From positions 1 through 64,000 of the forward strand of contig NZ_JANFXK010000015.1 in assembly GCF_024459955.1 (NCBI RefSeq): 64,000 nt of DNA, in the 5' to 3' direction. Shown here piece by piece: positions 17,446 through 26,705 of the stretch. This stretch comes from Anaerovorax odorimutans. Lineage in GTDB: Bacteria; Bacillota; Clostridia; Peptostreptococcales; Anaerovoracaceae. A model generated the notes under the pieces. The model was not told the origin of the DNA and did no database searches. It saw only the letters and a program-made list of their open reading frames with translations. Both the position numbers and the translations under genes were made by a program. How positions within the stretch are numbered: the first letter of the stretch is position 1; every line of letters begins with the position of its first letter.

Positions 17446-18696
17446 TTACTGCCCGCTGGTTTCCGGGGGTGCCACCATGTTCTGGAACCGCTGCAGGCTT
17501 TGACCCATGGACATTCTCACCCTCGGCAGCAGCAGAGGGTCCATTCCCGGTTTCGCTTTTCCGCCTTCTGTTGTCACTGCGCAGAGAAAGCCTGCTTCCT
17601 CCAGAATGTCCCGGCACTGCTGGGTATAATCCCCATAAGGATACGCAAAGGCTTCTCCATTGCCGCATATTTCGATGGATTTTTTCAAATCCTCCAGGGC
17701 GTCTTCCTTGGGCATTGCTGTAAAAATACCTCCATGGCCGATATTGCCTCCCGGCCGATGCATGTTGTCCGAATGGGATTGGTAGCTCACATACTTGCTC
17801 TGATATTTCTTTACCTTTTTTTCTCCATCCTCAGAAGTAATCATAAAACAGGTTGCCGGTACCTGACATTTTTCCAACACTGGAATCCCCACTTTCAGAA
17901 AACTTTTAGCTCCGTCATCAAAGCAAAGGACAATGCTCTTTTCCGGCAGCAGCAGTTTTCCGTCTGTATAATCCCGGACTTCCTGCCATGTGGGGAAATA
18001 GTAGTCTTCCGATTTCAGCCAGTTCAGCTCTTCTTCTAAATCATGGGCTTCGATATAGTTTCCGAAACGATGGTTGAGATCATCGGGCGGATCGTTCCTG
18101 TCATATACATAATGATACATACAGATGGGAAGCCCCGGCGTCTGGTACTGGGTATTGGGCTGTACTTTGACCTGTCTCGTGACCGTAGTGCTTTTTCCAT
18201 TTCCATCCGCCACCGTATAGGTAATCTGTGTTTTTCCTGATTTTCTTATATCGGGCATGTCCACTTTTACCTTCTTCGTTAAATCATTTCCCTTGCTGTC
18301 CTCAGCGGAATAGCCCGGGTCTTTAAAATCTTCTCCCAGCTTCACTTCCAGAGGATTTTTACCTTTCAATTCTAAGACCGGATTCATTTTGTCTTTGACA
18401 GTAATATGCCTTTCCACATCCAGATTGCCCAGCGTATAAGTAATTGTATAGGTTCCCGGCTTTTCCAGATTGAGATCGCTTTTGGTCTCTATCTGCCCGC
18501 TCACGTCCTTACCGCCCTTCTTTGCCGATGCTCCTTGATCCTCGTAGGTCTGACAGAGATTCAGCTCTACCTCTTTATCTCCGTTGAGCACCAGAAAATA
18601 CTGGGTCTGATAATACACAAAAATTCCTGCCGCTGCCAATACAACCAACAGCGCCAGGCAAATCACCACAACCTTTGTCCGTCTTCTCGTCTTCAT
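17446..18696 (-). CDS. membrane-anchored polysaccharide deacetylase with two Ig-like (DUF5011) domains
   Basis: After a membrane anchor (about residues 10-32) come two bacterial Ig-like repeats (about 35-115 and 115-185; paired TYEDQGASA and FKDPGYSAED motifs) and a NodB deacetylase domain (about 195-400). The catalytic set is visible: SIVLCFDDG (variant of TFDDG), SHSDNMHR for the metal-binding His pair, and FAYPYGDY. It probably removes acetyl groups from cell-wall or exopolysaccharide sugars outside the cell. The start at 18696 is preferred because GGAGGAGAAGG lies upstream; the in-frame start at 18747 has none. It is monocistronic. Confidence 0.88.
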   Translation of the reverse strand: MKTRRRTKVVVICLALLVVLAAAGIFVYYQTQYFLVLNGDKEVELNLCQTYEDQGASAKKGGKDVSGQIETKSDLNLEKPGTYTITYTLGNLDVERHITVKDKMNPVLELKGKNPLEVKLGEDFKDPGYSAEDSKGNDLTKKVKVDMPDIRKSGKTQITYTVADGNGKSTTVTRQVKVQPNTQYQTPGLPICMYHYVYDRNDPPDDLNHRFGNYIEAHDLEEELNWLKSEDYYFPTWQEVRDYTDGKLLLPEKSIVLCFDDGAKSFLKVGIPVLEKCQVPATCFMITSEDGEKKVKKYQSKYVSYQSHSDNMHRPGGNIGHGGIFTAMPKEDALEDLKKSIEICGNGEAFAYPYGDYTQQCRDILEEAGFLCAVTTEGGKAKPGMDPLLLPRVRMSMGQSLQRFQNMVAPPETSGQ

Positions 18697-18864
18697 CTTT
18701 CCTTCTCCTCCACACGTTATCATTAAAACCGATGCCGCTCCACCCAATTGCCATCACATTCCCCCCGCAATTTGGGTCCGGCACACTAAACCAGCAACGC
18801 CGCACCAATCCGATGCGGAGATTATAATATGCGAGCATCGTCGAGCATATTTCAATAAACGCAT

Positions 18865-18904
18865 CCTTACGGCAACGCCGTATCAATCCGATGCGTTTAT
18901 TATA
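18865..18904 (+). repeat. short repeat family D, copy 1
   Basis: Forty bases from CCTTACGGCAACGCCGTA to CGTTTATTATA, identical at 39 of 40 positions to 19765-19804. A partial copy lies at 18793-18816. Together with ATAAACGCATC just upstream, its GATGCGTTTAT end forms an inverted repeat, and CGGCAACGCCG is itself palindromic, so it can fold as a hairpin. Confidence 0.8.
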
Positions 18905-18916
18905 CGAACCAGATCT

Positions 18917-19130
18917 CAGCCTTTTTTAAGCAATATGCTTATTTGTTCAACAACGGATTCATTTTTCTTTTGTTGTTGATATATTTCTAAAGTTTGTGGG
19001 CTCTTCTCCTGTTCAAAACTGCGTATTGAGCGAAATTCTGTGCTTCCATACCCTGCACCCTTGAAAAAAGTTCAACAAGAACTTGGTTTCTCGCTGTATG
19101 TTGATAAAAATAGCAATTTGCCTTTGGGGC
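18917..19130 (+). repeat. dispersed repeat family A, copy 3
   Basis: Same ordered blocks as 8671-8895 and 15461-15675, with more substitutions (TTGTTGTTGATATATTTC, CCCTTGAAAAAAGTTCAACA). Confidence 0.85.
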
Positions 19131-19164
19131 TCTTTTTCATAAAGGTCAGGTTTCTTTCACGAAA

Positions 19165-19310
19165 AAGCAATCCCGGAAACTAACCCCGATTTTTCAAAAA
19201 GCTACGCAGTTTCCAACAATCCTGCGAACTACAAAACGGCTGGTAGCACAAATCTTCATTTTTTTACGATTTCAGATACCCCAGCGCCCACAGCTTTGCG
19301 TAACTGCAGC
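19165..19310 (+). repeat. dispersed repeat family B, copy 2 (inverted)
   Basis: Matches the reverse complement of about 8450-8620, including GCTGGTAGCACAAATCTTCA and CAATCCTGCG. Confidence 0.7.
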
Positions 19311-19764
19311 AGTTGTAATTGCAGCGGGCCAGCAGGACGGCGGGATATCGGGCCTCCCCTCCTTCAAATATCAATAAACATTCGGCCTGTTCACCCATTA
19401 GTCGCAGATCCTGCTTCCCCTCCCCAAATGTCAATAGCCGTCCGGCAGCTGCATAATTTTGATACTTTTACCGCGCTTTTGGAAAATAGAAACGGCTAAA
19501 TATCAATGGAGCGAATTTTATTGTACTATTTTGATAAATTTATCCAAATTTCACCATGTTTTTCCCTGAAACTATCATTGAGCCTCGATAAAATTGCACG
19601 TTTTGATATTTATCCCTATTTCCCAACGAAACCCCAGACCGAACTATCATTTTTTTATGTTTTTCGGAGTCTATTTGATACTTACGTTATTTCCAATACA
19701 AATCGCCGGACACCCGGACATAAAGTCACAATATGCCCCCTCAACCATCCACCAACAAACCCAA

Positions 19765-19804
19765 CCTTACGGCAACGCCGTACCAATCCGATGCGTTTAT
19801 TATA
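19765..19804 (+). repeat. short repeat family D, copy 2
   Basis: One mismatch in 40 bases against 18865-18904. It ends 32 nt before the start of the Elp3-like gene, so it may lie in or next to that promoter. Confidence 0.8.
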
Positions 19805-19836
19805 CCATATCTCCAAATTTATGTTAAAATAAACTT

Positions 19837-20931
19837 ATGAAAACACATGCAATCATACCAATTTTCATCCCCCACCAGGGCTGTCCCAATGACTGCGTCT
19901 TCTGCAACCAGAAGAAAATCACAGCCAGACAGCCGGATATGGGCGAAGGTGAAATAAAAAACACAATTGAAACCTGGCTGACCACGCTGACGGACCGTCC
20001 AGGCATCGAAACCGTTGAAATCGCTTTTTTCGGCGGCAGTTTTACTGGCATCCCTCTGGAAAAGCAGTCCCAATATCTAAAAATCGCCCACAGCTACAAG
20101 AAAAACGGGCTTGTCGACAAGATTCATCTTTCCACCAGGCCCGACTATATTGACGAGCGAATTTTGGACAATCTGAAAGCTTACGAAACCGATGTGATTG
20201 AACTGGGCGTTCAATCCTTTGATGACGATGTACTCAAAGCTTCGGGCCGGGGCCACAACAGCGAGGTGGTCTACAAAGCCAGCGAGCTGATCCAGGAATA
20301 CGAATTTGAACTGGGCATTCAGTTAATGATTGGCCTGCCGGAGGACTCCATGGAAAAATGTCTGTACTCTGCGCGGGAGACAGTGAAAATCGGGCCGTCA
20401 CTGGCCCGCCTCTATCCGACGATCGTCATCGAGGATACGGAGCTGATGGAGCTGTACCGATCGGGCCGCTACACGCCTCTGTCCACTGAACAGGCCGTGG
20501 AAATCACCAAGGAAATGTACAAAATACTGACAGGCGCGGGCATCAACATCATTCGCGTGGGCCTTAAAAGCTCGGACTTAATCAAAGAGCACGGGGAAAT
20601 TGAAGGACATACCTTTCACCCCGCCTTTCGCCAGCTGGTCGAAGGAGCCATTGCCCGAGAAAAGATGGAGTGGCTTTTGCAGGAAAACGTTACAGCAGTC
20701 GAAAATGAAGAATACAAAGAAGCCCCCTGCTATCAGCCGTTTTCCTGCAAAGAAGTCACCTTTTTCAGCAGTGAAAAATGGTTTTCCAACATGATTGGCC
20801 ACAAAGGCCGCAACAAAGCTTTTTTTGCGAAGCAGTTTCCCGACCTGACCGTTCACTACAAAACTTGCAATTTAAAGGACGGTTCCATTGCCATTGCTGT
20901 TGCAGGCTGCCCGCATCTTGTGGTAGAATAG
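19837..20931 (+). CDS. radical SAM protein, Elp3-like
   Basis: The 364-residue protein has an N-terminal CPNDCVFC cluster motif (Cx3Cx2C) at about residues 16-23 and the Elp3-type radical SAM stretches EIAFFGGSFTGIP, STRPDYIDERIL, IELGVQSFDDDVLKASGRGH and QLMIGLPED. It lacks the C-terminal acetyltransferase domain of true Elp3. Related clostridial proteins are annotated as Elp3-like with unproven tRNA roles. No Shine-Dalgarno precedes the ATG and a TAAAAT element lies 6 nt upstream, so the mRNA may be nearly leaderless. It heads a plus-strand run to 24.5 kb. Confidence 0.85.
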   Translation: MKTHAIIPIFIPHQGCPNDCVFCNQKKITARQPDMGEGEIKNTIETWLTTLTDRPGIETVEIAFFGGSFTGIPLEKQSQYLKIAHSYKKNGLVDKIHLSTRPDYIDERILDNLKAYETDVIELGVQSFDDDVLKASGRGHNSEVVYKASELIQEYEFELGIQLMIGLPEDSMEKCLYSARETVKIGPSLARLYPTIVIEDTELMELYRSGRYTPLSTEQAVEITKEMYKILTGAGINIIRVGLKSSDLIKEHGEIEGHTFHPAFRQLVEGAIAREKMEWLLQENVTAVENEEYKEAPCYQPFSCKEVTFFSSEKWFSNMIGHKGRNKAFFAKQFPDLTVHYKTCNLKDGSIAIAVAGCPHLVVE

Positions 20932-20938
20932 TTAAGTT

Positions 20939-21322
20939 ATGAAAGAGCTTATTAAACAATTTTTGCGCTTTACAGCGACAGGAGTGACCTGCTTTGCCCT
21001 CGACTTTGGCCTCATGGTCTTTTTAAAAGAAGTCGCCGGCTTCCACTACCTGATCGCATCGGGGATTTCTTTTTGCGCAGTTGCCGTAATTAACTACAGT
21101 CTCAGCGTCAAATGGGTCTATTACACCAAGGACAAAAGTCTCAACCCGATCGCCTTTTCGGTGTTTCTCGTCCTCAGCGCCATCGGCCTTCTTTTGACCC
21201 AGCTTCTGATGTGGTTTTTTGTGGACGGACTCGGTCTCTATTATATGCTGTCAAAAGTTGTTTCCGGCATCATCGTCTCTTTTTACAATTTCTTTACCAG
21301 AAAGAAATACCTGGAGCGATGA
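20939..21322 (+). CDS. GtrA-like flippase-type membrane protein
   Basis: The 127-residue protein has four predicted membrane helices and the GtrA pattern: an N-terminal FLRFTATGVTCFALDFGLMVFL helix, an ISFCAVAVINYSLSVKWVY second helix, and a C-terminal SFYNFFTRKKYLER tail. The family moves lipid-linked sugars across the membrane for cell-envelope glycosylation. It follows the Elp3-like gene by 7 nt. No glycosyltransferase is adjacent, so the substrate is unknown. Confidence 0.85.
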   Translation: MKELIKQFLRFTATGVTCFALDFGLMVFLKEVAGFHYLIASGISFCAVAVINYSLSVKWVYYTKDKSLNPIAFSVFLVLSAIGLLLTQLLMWFFVDGLGLYYMLSKVVSGIIVSFYNFFTRKKYLER

Positions 21323-21350
21323 ACGAATAAACTGAAATTTAGGAGGAATT

Positions 21351-21614
21351 ATGAAAGCAGTAATCACAGTAATCGGAAAAGATATGGTGGGAATTCTGGC
21401 CAAGGTGAGCGGCACCTGCGCCGATGTCAACGCCAATGTGGTAGAAGTGACCCAATCCATCCTGCAGGACTATTTTGCAATGATTATGCTCATCGACATA
21501 CAAAAGATGAACTGCGATCTGGATGAACTGAAAGCCAAGCTGGAAGAAAATGTCCCAAGCATGCAGATCCACGTTATGCACGAGGACATCTTCAATTCCA
21601 TGCACAGAATTTAA
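21351..21614 (+). CDS. ACT-domain protein (UPF0237 type)
   Basis: The 87-residue single ACT domain is typical in length. AVITVIGKDMVGILAKVSGTCAD is the ligand-binding loop pattern of glycine-cleavage-repressor-like ACT proteins. Free-standing ACT domains bind amino acids and act as allosteric subunits. TAGGAGGAATT precedes the ATG. It is 21 nt upstream of the DUF711 gene; this ACT-DUF711 pair is common in Firmicutes, so the two may act together. Confidence 0.9.
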   Translation: MKAVITVIGKDMVGILAKVSGTCADVNANVVEVTQSILQDYFAMIMLIDIQKMNCDLDELKAKLEENVPSMQIHVMHEDIFNSMHRI

Positions 21615-21635
21615 AGCCACTGGAGGAATGAAACT

Positions 21636-22994
21636 TTGATCAATATGAATGACATCATGGAAACGATCACCATGATACAGGAAGAAAATTTAGACATACG
21701 AACCATTACCATGGGCATTTCCCTTCTGGACTGCTGCGACGGAGATATTGACCGTTCCTGTCAGAAGGTATATGACAAGATCTATCGCTGCGCCAAGGAT
21801 CTGGTGAAAACCGGCGAAGACATTGAAAAGAAATACGGAATTCCCATTGTCAACAAACGGATCTCCGTCACCCCTATCGCCATGCTGGTAGGTGCTTCCG
21901 GCGGCGACCCTGTCAAATACGCAAAGGCCCTTGATAAGGTTGCCAAGGAAGTGGGCGTAAACTTCATCGGAGGATATTCCGCTCTGGTACAGAAGGGCTT
22001 TTCGCCTGGAGACAAAGCGCTGATCGAATCCATTCCAAGGGCCCTGGCGGAAACGGATTTCGTCTGCTCCTCGGTTAATATCGGATCCACCAAGACCGGC
22101 ATCAATATGGACGCGGTAAAGCTGATGGGCGGCGTTGTCAGAGAAGCGGCCGAGCTGACGAAAGACAACCAGTGTATCGGAGCCGCCAAGCTGGTGGTGT
22201 TCTGCAATGCTCCCGAAGACAATCCCTTCATGGCCGGAGCATTCCACGGGCCGGGCGAGCCGGACTGCGTAATCAACGTGGGCGTTTCAGGCCCCGGCGT
22301 TGTACGTTCAGCGCTTGCCAAGATGCCGGAGGACGCGGACTTGACCGAAGTTGCGGATAAGATCAAAAAGACTGCTTTTAAGATTACCCGTGTCGGTCAG
22401 CTGGTGGGAACAGAAGCCTCCCAGCGTCTGGGCGTGCCATTTGGGATCATCGATCTGTCACTGGCCCCTACGCCGGCCATCGGTGATTCTGTAGCTTATA
22501 TTTTAGAAGAAATCGGTCTGGAGCAGTGCGGTGCTCATGGAACTACCGCCGCCCTGGCCATGCTCAACGACGCAGTAAAAAAAGGCGGCGTTATGGCTTC
22601 CTCCAATGTGGGCGGCCTGTCGGGAGCATTTATCCCAGTCAGCGAAGATGCGGGAATGATCAGCGCGGCAAGGGCTAAAACCCTTTCCATTGAAAAACTG
22701 GAGGCCATGACCGCCGTATGCTCCGTGGGGCTTGATATGATTATCATCCCTGGAGATACGACACCGGAAGTCATCTCTGCTATAATTGCCGACGAAGCTG
22801 CCATCGGTATGGTCAATTCCAAGACTACAGCCGTAAGAGTAATTCCCGCTGTCGGCCTTGAAGAAGGAGAAGAACTGGATTTTGGAGGACTTCTGGGCAA
22901 TGGACCTGTTATGAAGCTGAATACCAAATCTCCGGCTAAGATGATTAACCGCGGCGGCCGGATTCCTGCGCCGCTGCAGAGTCTGAAAAATTAA
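21636..22994 (+). CDS. DUF711/PFL-family protein (UPF0210)
   Basis: The 452-residue cytosolic protein is full length for the family and has the conserved N-terminus [17 protein letters not shown], plus [20 protein letters not shown] and [19 protein letters not shown]. The family is glycyl-radical-enzyme-like by fold but has no proven activity. The start is TTG at 21636, with GGAGG at a good distance; the in-frame ATG at 21645 is the alternative. It is cotranscribed with the ACT gene. Confidence 0.9.
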   Translation: MINMNDIMETITMIQEENLDIRTITMGISLLDCCDGDIDRSCQKVYDKIYRCAKDLVKTGEDIEKKYGIPIVNKRISVTPIAMLVGASGGDPVKYAKALDKVAKEVGVNFIGGYSALVQKGFSPGDKALIESIPRALAETDFVCSSVNIGSTKTGINMDAVKLMGGVVREAAELTKDNQCIGAAKLVVFCNAPEDNPFMAGAFHGPGEPDCVINVGVSGPGVVRSALAKMPEDADLTEVADKIKKTAFKITRVGQLVGTEASQRLGVPFGIIDLSLAPTPAIGDSVAYILEEIGLEQCGAHGTTAALAMLNDAVKKGGVMASSNVGGLSGAFIPVSEDAGMISAARAKTLSIEKLEAMTAVCSVGLDMIIIPGDTTPEVISAIIADEAAIGMVNSKTTAVRVIPAVGLEEGEELDFGGLLGNGPVMKLNTKSPAKMINRGGRIPAPLQSLKN

Positions 22995-23011
22995 AAAGGG
23001 GTGTTATCGCA

Positions 23012-24040
23012 ATGTCACTTGGATATAAGAAAGTGCCGTTTTTAAACTTACCTACCCAAATGGAATATCTGCCGCGCGTCTCCTACGACCTTGGAATCAA
23101 TTTGTATCTGAAACGGGACGATCTGACCGGATACGGCATGGGCGGCAATAAACTGAGAAAGCTGGAATACTTTTTATACGATGCGCAGCAGCAAGGCGCT
23201 ACCATGCTGCTGACAGTAGGCGGCGCTCAGACCAACCACGGCAGGCTTACTGCCGCAGTGGCTGCCAAATACGGATTAAAATGCGTTATCGTTGCCATCG
23301 ATGAGTATCCGGACGAGGTTTCCGCCAACATTCTTCTGGACCGAATGATGGGTGCGGAAGTTATTTTAAAGGAAGACGATCATATACGCCCCCAGAGCGT
23401 CCAGTCCCAGGAGCTGGCGGCAGTCATCAAGGAGCGCTATGAATCTCAGGGGGAAAAGGTTTACTTCATTCCCATGGGAGGCTCCAATGAACTGGGTATT
23501 CTGGGCTATTACGACTGCGCCCAGGAGCTGACGATTCAGGCCGCGGAGATGGGCATTTCCGACAGCCGCATCATTACGGCAGTCGGCAGCATGGGCACTT
23601 ATATGGGTCTGTTCTGCGGACTGAAAGACATCGAATCCCCTCTTTCCCTCACAGGCGCTTTGATTATGCCCTATGAGGAAAGCGTCCGCGCTTTTGCCAA
23701 GAACTATTTTGATAAGGTGAAGGAGCATTACGGATTTGAATTCGATGCGGAGAAATCGGATTTTCATATTGATGAAGATTACGTTTATGGAGAATATAAC
23801 AATGCTGTACCGGAGGTCCGGGAGGCGATTTACCAGATGGCGAGAAAAGAATCCATTATTCTCGATCCCTGCTACACGGGAAAAGCTTTCAATGCCATCT
23901 GCCAGATGGTGCGGGACCGTAAGATCGAACAGGGTGAAACCATCATCTTCTTACATACCGGCGGGCAGCCCGGCATCAATACCCCGCATCATCGCATCGA
24001 GTTTGAACGCGAATTGATCGACGGAGTCAAAATTCTCTAA
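23012..24040 (+). CDS. PLP-dependent D-cysteine desulfhydrase / ACC deaminase family enzyme
   Basis: The 342-residue fold-type II PLP enzyme has the PLP lysine in GGNKLRKLEY (about residues 45-54), GGAQTNHGRLTAAVAAKYG for the substrate-carboxylate loop, and the PLP-phosphate loop AVGSMGTYMG. D-cysteine desulfhydrase yields pyruvate, H2S and ammonia; other members act on other D- or cyclic amino acids, so specificity is open. It is 17 nt after the DUF711 gene, in the same plus-strand run. Confidence 0.85.
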   Translation: MSLGYKKVPFLNLPTQMEYLPRVSYDLGINLYLKRDDLTGYGMGGNKLRKLEYFLYDAQQQGATMLLTVGGAQTNHGRLTAAVAAKYGLKCVIVAIDEYPDEVSANILLDRMMGAEVILKEDDHIRPQSVQSQELAAVIKERYESQGEKVYFIPMGGSNELGILGYYDCAQELTIQAAEMGISDSRIITAVGSMGTYMGLFCGLKDIESPLSLTGALIMPYEESVRAFAKNYFDKVKEHYGFEFDAEKSDFHIDEDYVYGEYNNAVPEVREAIYQMARKESIILDPCYTGKAFNAICQMVRDRKIEQGETIIFLHTGGQPGINTPHHRIEFERELIDGVKIL

Positions 24041-24062
24041 ACGATTAAAGGAGCTTGTACCT

Positions 24063-24476
24063 ATGAAAAAGCTGAGAATGCTGTGGGCGATCCTCAAGCG
24101 GACCCATGCGGATAAGATTTTGTTTACCTTCATCATTAATCTGTTTGTGGTGGCGCTGCTGATTCTTCTGGTGGAGCCGGATATTCACAGATATATCGAC
24201 AGTCTCTGGTACTGCTATGTGTCAATTGCTACCATTGGCTTTGGCGACATCGTGGCGGTGACGATTCTGGGGCGGCTGCTTACCGTCTACTTATCGCTGC
24301 ACGCCATACTGGTCATCGCCATTATCCCCGGCGTTATTGTCAGCTATTACACGGAAGTGGTCAACCTGCGCGAACGGGAGACTGTCACCGTGTTTCTGGA
24401 CAAGCTGGAGCATCTTCCCGAGCTTTCAAAGGAAGAGCTGCAGCAGCTTGCCGATAAAGTAAAAAAGTTTAAATGA
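24063..24476 (+). CDS. two-helix potassium channel (ion_trans_2)
   Basis: The 137-residue protein has two membrane helices (about 20-38 and 75-98) that flank a pore loop with the K+ filter ATIGFGDIV. A cytosolic C-terminus of about 40 charged residues follows, with no RCK domain. It probably forms a tetrameric K+ channel. AAAGGAG precedes the ATG. It ends the plus-strand run at a shared terminator. Confidence 0.88.
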   Translation: MKKLRMLWAILKRTHADKILFTFIINLFVVALLILLVEPDIHRYIDSLWYCYVSIATIGFGDIVAVTILGRLLTVYLSLHAILVIAIIPGVIVSYYTEVVNLRERETVTVFLDKLEHLPELSKEELQQLADKVKKFK

Positions 24477-24519
24477 AAAAACTGTCTGCGGCTTCACATA
24501 AGACCGCGGACAGTTTTTC
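24476..24519. terminator. bidirectional terminator between channel gene and mntP
   Basis: AAACTGTCTGCGG pairs with CCGCGGACAGTTTTT around a 12-nt loop, with A- and T-runs on the two sides. It ends both converging transcripts. Confidence 0.88.
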
Positions 24520-24520
24520 T

Positions 24521-25084
24521 TTATCCCAGAATTCCCAGATGGTCCAGCAAAATCTTAATTCCCATGAGGATCAATACCGCTCCGCCAAAAAACTCCGCTC
24601 TGGATTTATACCTGGTGCCGAATACATTTCCAATCTTCAGGCCAATAGCCGAAAGCACAAAGGTTATCGCGCCGATAAAGGAAACAGCCGGCAGAATCTC
24701 CACCTTCAGAAAAGCGAATGTCACACCTACGGCCAGCGCATCGATGCTAGTAGCCACCGCAAGTGGCAGCATGGTTTTGAAATTAAATGAATCGTTCAGT
24801 TTCTCCTCTTCACATCTGCGGGATTCCCGGATCATGTTGAGTCCGATCAGAGTCAGCAGCACAAAGGCGATCCAGTGATCCACGCTGGTGATGAGCGATT
24901 GAAACTGCTTTCCCAGAAAATAGCCGGCAGCCGGCATCAGGGCCTGAAAGCCTCCGAAATACAGGCCCGTAATGATAACATGCTTCACTTCCACCCTGCC
25001 TACCGACAGTCCCTTGCAAATGGACACCGCAAAGGCATCCATCGACAGACCGACAGCGATCACAAACAGCTCCCATATGCTCAT
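24521..25084 (-). CDS. mntP: manganese efflux pump MntP
   Basis: The 187-residue protein has six membrane helices in two homologous halves with the paired motifs [15 protein letters not shown] and [15 protein letters not shown], whose acidic residues are needed for Mn2+ export. The start at 25084 has ATAGGAGG 8 nt upstream; the longer in-frame start at 25132 lies in the riboswitch terminator region. A Mn2+-sensing riboswitch lies just upstream, which fixes the function well. Confidence 0.93.
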   Translation of the reverse strand: MSIWELFVIAVGLSMDAFAVSICKGLSVGRVEVKHVIITGLYFGGFQALMPAAGYFLGKQFQSLITSVDHWIAFVLLTLIGLNMIRESRRCEEEKLNDSFNFKTMLPLAVATSIDALAVGVTFAFLKVEILPAVSFIGAITFVLSAIGLKIGNVFGTRYKSRAEFFGGAVLILMGIKILLDHLGILG

Positions 25085-25132
25085 ACTCTTGCCTCCTATC
25101 CTGCTCCTATACCTGTAAAAGATCCGCTCCAT

Positions 25133-25177
25133 CGAAAAACGAGACCCATCTGCATACGAAAATACAGATAAGTCTCG
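25133..25177 (-). terminator. Mn-riboswitch expression-platform terminator
   Basis: CGAGACTTATCTG (25177 downward) pairs with CAGATGGGTCTCG, followed by a U-run. Its 5' arm shares CTTAT with helix P1 of the aptamer, so the two folds exclude each other. Confidence 0.8.
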
Positions 25178-25254
25178 TCATTTAATACTAAGCCAGGAAT
25201 CTCTTCCAGTATGTTGACTTGGTCACGCCGAAACGCTGACTACTCCCTTATTGA
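25168..25254 (-). promoter_or_regulatory. yybP-ykoY (Mn2+) riboswitch aptamer
   Basis: The minus strand shows ATAAGGGAGTAG at the 5' end, AAGTCAACATACTGG in the middle and a GACGAGACTTAT 3' end, close to the yybP-ykoY consensus. Terminal ATAAG and CTTAT form P1. Mn2+ binding would stabilise P1 and free mntP from termination. Confidence 0.85.
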
Positions 25255-25311
25255 AAATAAGTTTAACGGATTTTCCGATAAGTTGCAAGGGAAATTTGTC
25301 CTTTTTGTCAC

Positions 25312-25965
25312 TCAGGCTTTTTCATCTGAAAATTCTATTACAACGGCCCGCACTGACGTATAGTCCTTCAAAGCTTTCCCATCCGGGTAATCTCCGACCC
25401 CAATGATCAGGTCCGGCTCCTTCCCCGGCTCGGATTCCGCCACCATATGCAATGCGATTTCCTCGTGCAGCTTGATCGGCTTCTTTCCCTTGAGCTGCGC
25501 GGACGAGATATCCTTATCTCCGGAAAATTTTCTCAAACCCGGATCTATATTGGCAGCCATAGAATTCTCACCGTCTGTCAGGGCGACGCGCACGGTTTTG
25601 CCGCCGTTGGAGTAGATAACCATGATTTCCCCCGTCTTTCCGGTTTTCATCTGAAAACTGTCCGAAATCTCTTTCCACTTTCCCGTATCCCCGCTGTACT
25701 CCATAATTTTCACGTGGGCCGATTTAACGGTGTCATCGACTTTGTACTGCAAAAGACCTGTTGTGACTTCCTGGTCCAGGCCCGCTATTTCCATCAGATC
25801 TTCTTCCCCGGCTGTCATATCTTTTAGCATGATCTCCATCATTCCCGGCCCTTCATTTGCGGCGCTGTCCGTGCTGCCGCCGGAGCTGCTGCTTTTGCTG
25901 CTCCCGCATGCCGGCAGCAAAAGCATTACTGCCACTGTAATGATTACAAAGAGTTTCTTTTTCAT
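25312..25965 (-). CDS. lipoprotein of unknown function (paralogue 2)
   Basis: The 217-residue protein has a lipoprotein signal with lipobox LLPAC at about residue 20, then a Ser/Gly linker and a mature domain of about 180 residues. It aligns along its length with the next upstream gene (shared GLLQY/GMLQY-(K/Q)xDDxVKS, KxMEYxxDxGKW, EIALHM and RAxVxxFS blocks). GGAGG is 7 nt before the ATG at 25965. Function is unknown; it is probably exported and anchored to the membrane. The tandem pair looks like a recent duplication. Confidence 0.85.
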   Translation of the reverse strand: MKKKLFVIITVAVMLLLPACGSSKSSSSGGSTDSAANEGPGMMEIMLKDMTAGEEDLMEIAGLDQEVTTGLLQYKVDDTVKSAHVKIMEYSGDTGKWKEISDSFQMKTGKTGEIMVIYSNGGKTVRVALTDGENSMAANIDPGLRKFSGDKDISSAQLKGKKPIKLHEEIALHMVAESEPGKEPDLIIGVGDYPDGKALKDYTSVRAVVIEFSDEKA

Positions 25966-25981
25966 ATTAGGCCTCCTGACT

Positions 25982-26614
25982 TCAATCAGCCGGTTCACTG
26001 CTGAAATTTGCTACTATAGCCCTGATATACTTATAATCTTTGTATTTACTCGTATCCGGATAAGCCGCGAGATCTGGTGATTTTCCACCATCAGCAGCTT
26101 CTGTATATGTCATATGCAGAGCAATATCCTTGTCTCTTTCCAGCGGCGATGAGATTATTTGTTCGTCAGTTATGGTTTCATCTTCTGTGACATTCGGCAA
26201 GGGTTTTATCCCCCATTCACTTTGTGCTGCCGGACCGCTTCCACTGATCGTAACCGCCATGTGAATCATCGTGTAATCCACTGAAAAAGTGACAAGAATG
26301 TCGCCGCTCTCACCGGCCCTCAGCTTGTATTTATTGATACAACTCCACTTTCCTTTATCAGCTCTGTATTCCATAAGCTTAAAAGTAACGGATTTTACCT
26401 GGTCATCGCCCTGATATTGCAACATCCCCGTCGAGTTTGAGTCGGAAATTCCCGCCATGTCCAATGCATGAGCAGCTTCCGGTGACAATTCTTTTTTACA
26501 GATTTTCTGCTCCGGCTCACTGGCGGCGGCCGGTTGTTCTTCCGAATTGCCGCATCCGGCTGCGGCAAAGACAAAGGCCACAGCCAACGCGATAGCGAAA
26601 AGTTTCTTTTTCAT
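25982..26614 (-). CDS. lipoprotein of unknown function (paralogue 1)
   Basis: The 210-residue paralogue of the downstream gene has lipobox AAAGC at about residue 20. It keeps the GMLQYQGDDQVKS, DIALHM and YIRAIVANFS blocks. The start at 26614 has AAGGAGG upstream. The 16-nt gap to the next start shows the two are cotranscribed. No domain is recognised in either. Confidence 0.85.
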   Translation of the reverse strand: MKKKLFAIALAVAFVFAAAGCGNSEEQPAAASEPEQKICKKELSPEAAHALDMAGISDSNSTGMLQYQGDDQVKSVTFKLMEYRADKGKWSCINKYKLRAGESGDILVTFSVDYTMIHMAVTISGSGPAAQSEWGIKPLPNVTEDETITDEQIISSPLERDKDIALHMTYTEAADGGKSPDLAAYPDTSKYKDYKYIRAIVANFSSEPAD

Positions 26615-26705
26615 ATGAAGTTTCCTCCTTCTTATATACACCAATACACTTATCTCATATTCTTATTGTACTATGAAAAGTCAGAAACTTCAATTTATTC
26701 ATTCT

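Larger units (their letters stand above)
18748..19836. other. 1.1-kb gene-free interval with four repeat elements
   Basis: No gene supported on either strand. In order: short GC-rich palindromic repeats (family D) at 18793-18904, a family A copy at 18917-19130, an inverted family B copy at 19165-19310, two imperfect short repeats around 19340-19450 (CCTCCCCTCC..AAATATCAATA and CTTCCCCTCC..AAATGTCAATA), and a second family D copy at 19765-19804 just before the Elp3-like gene. Confidence 0.65.
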
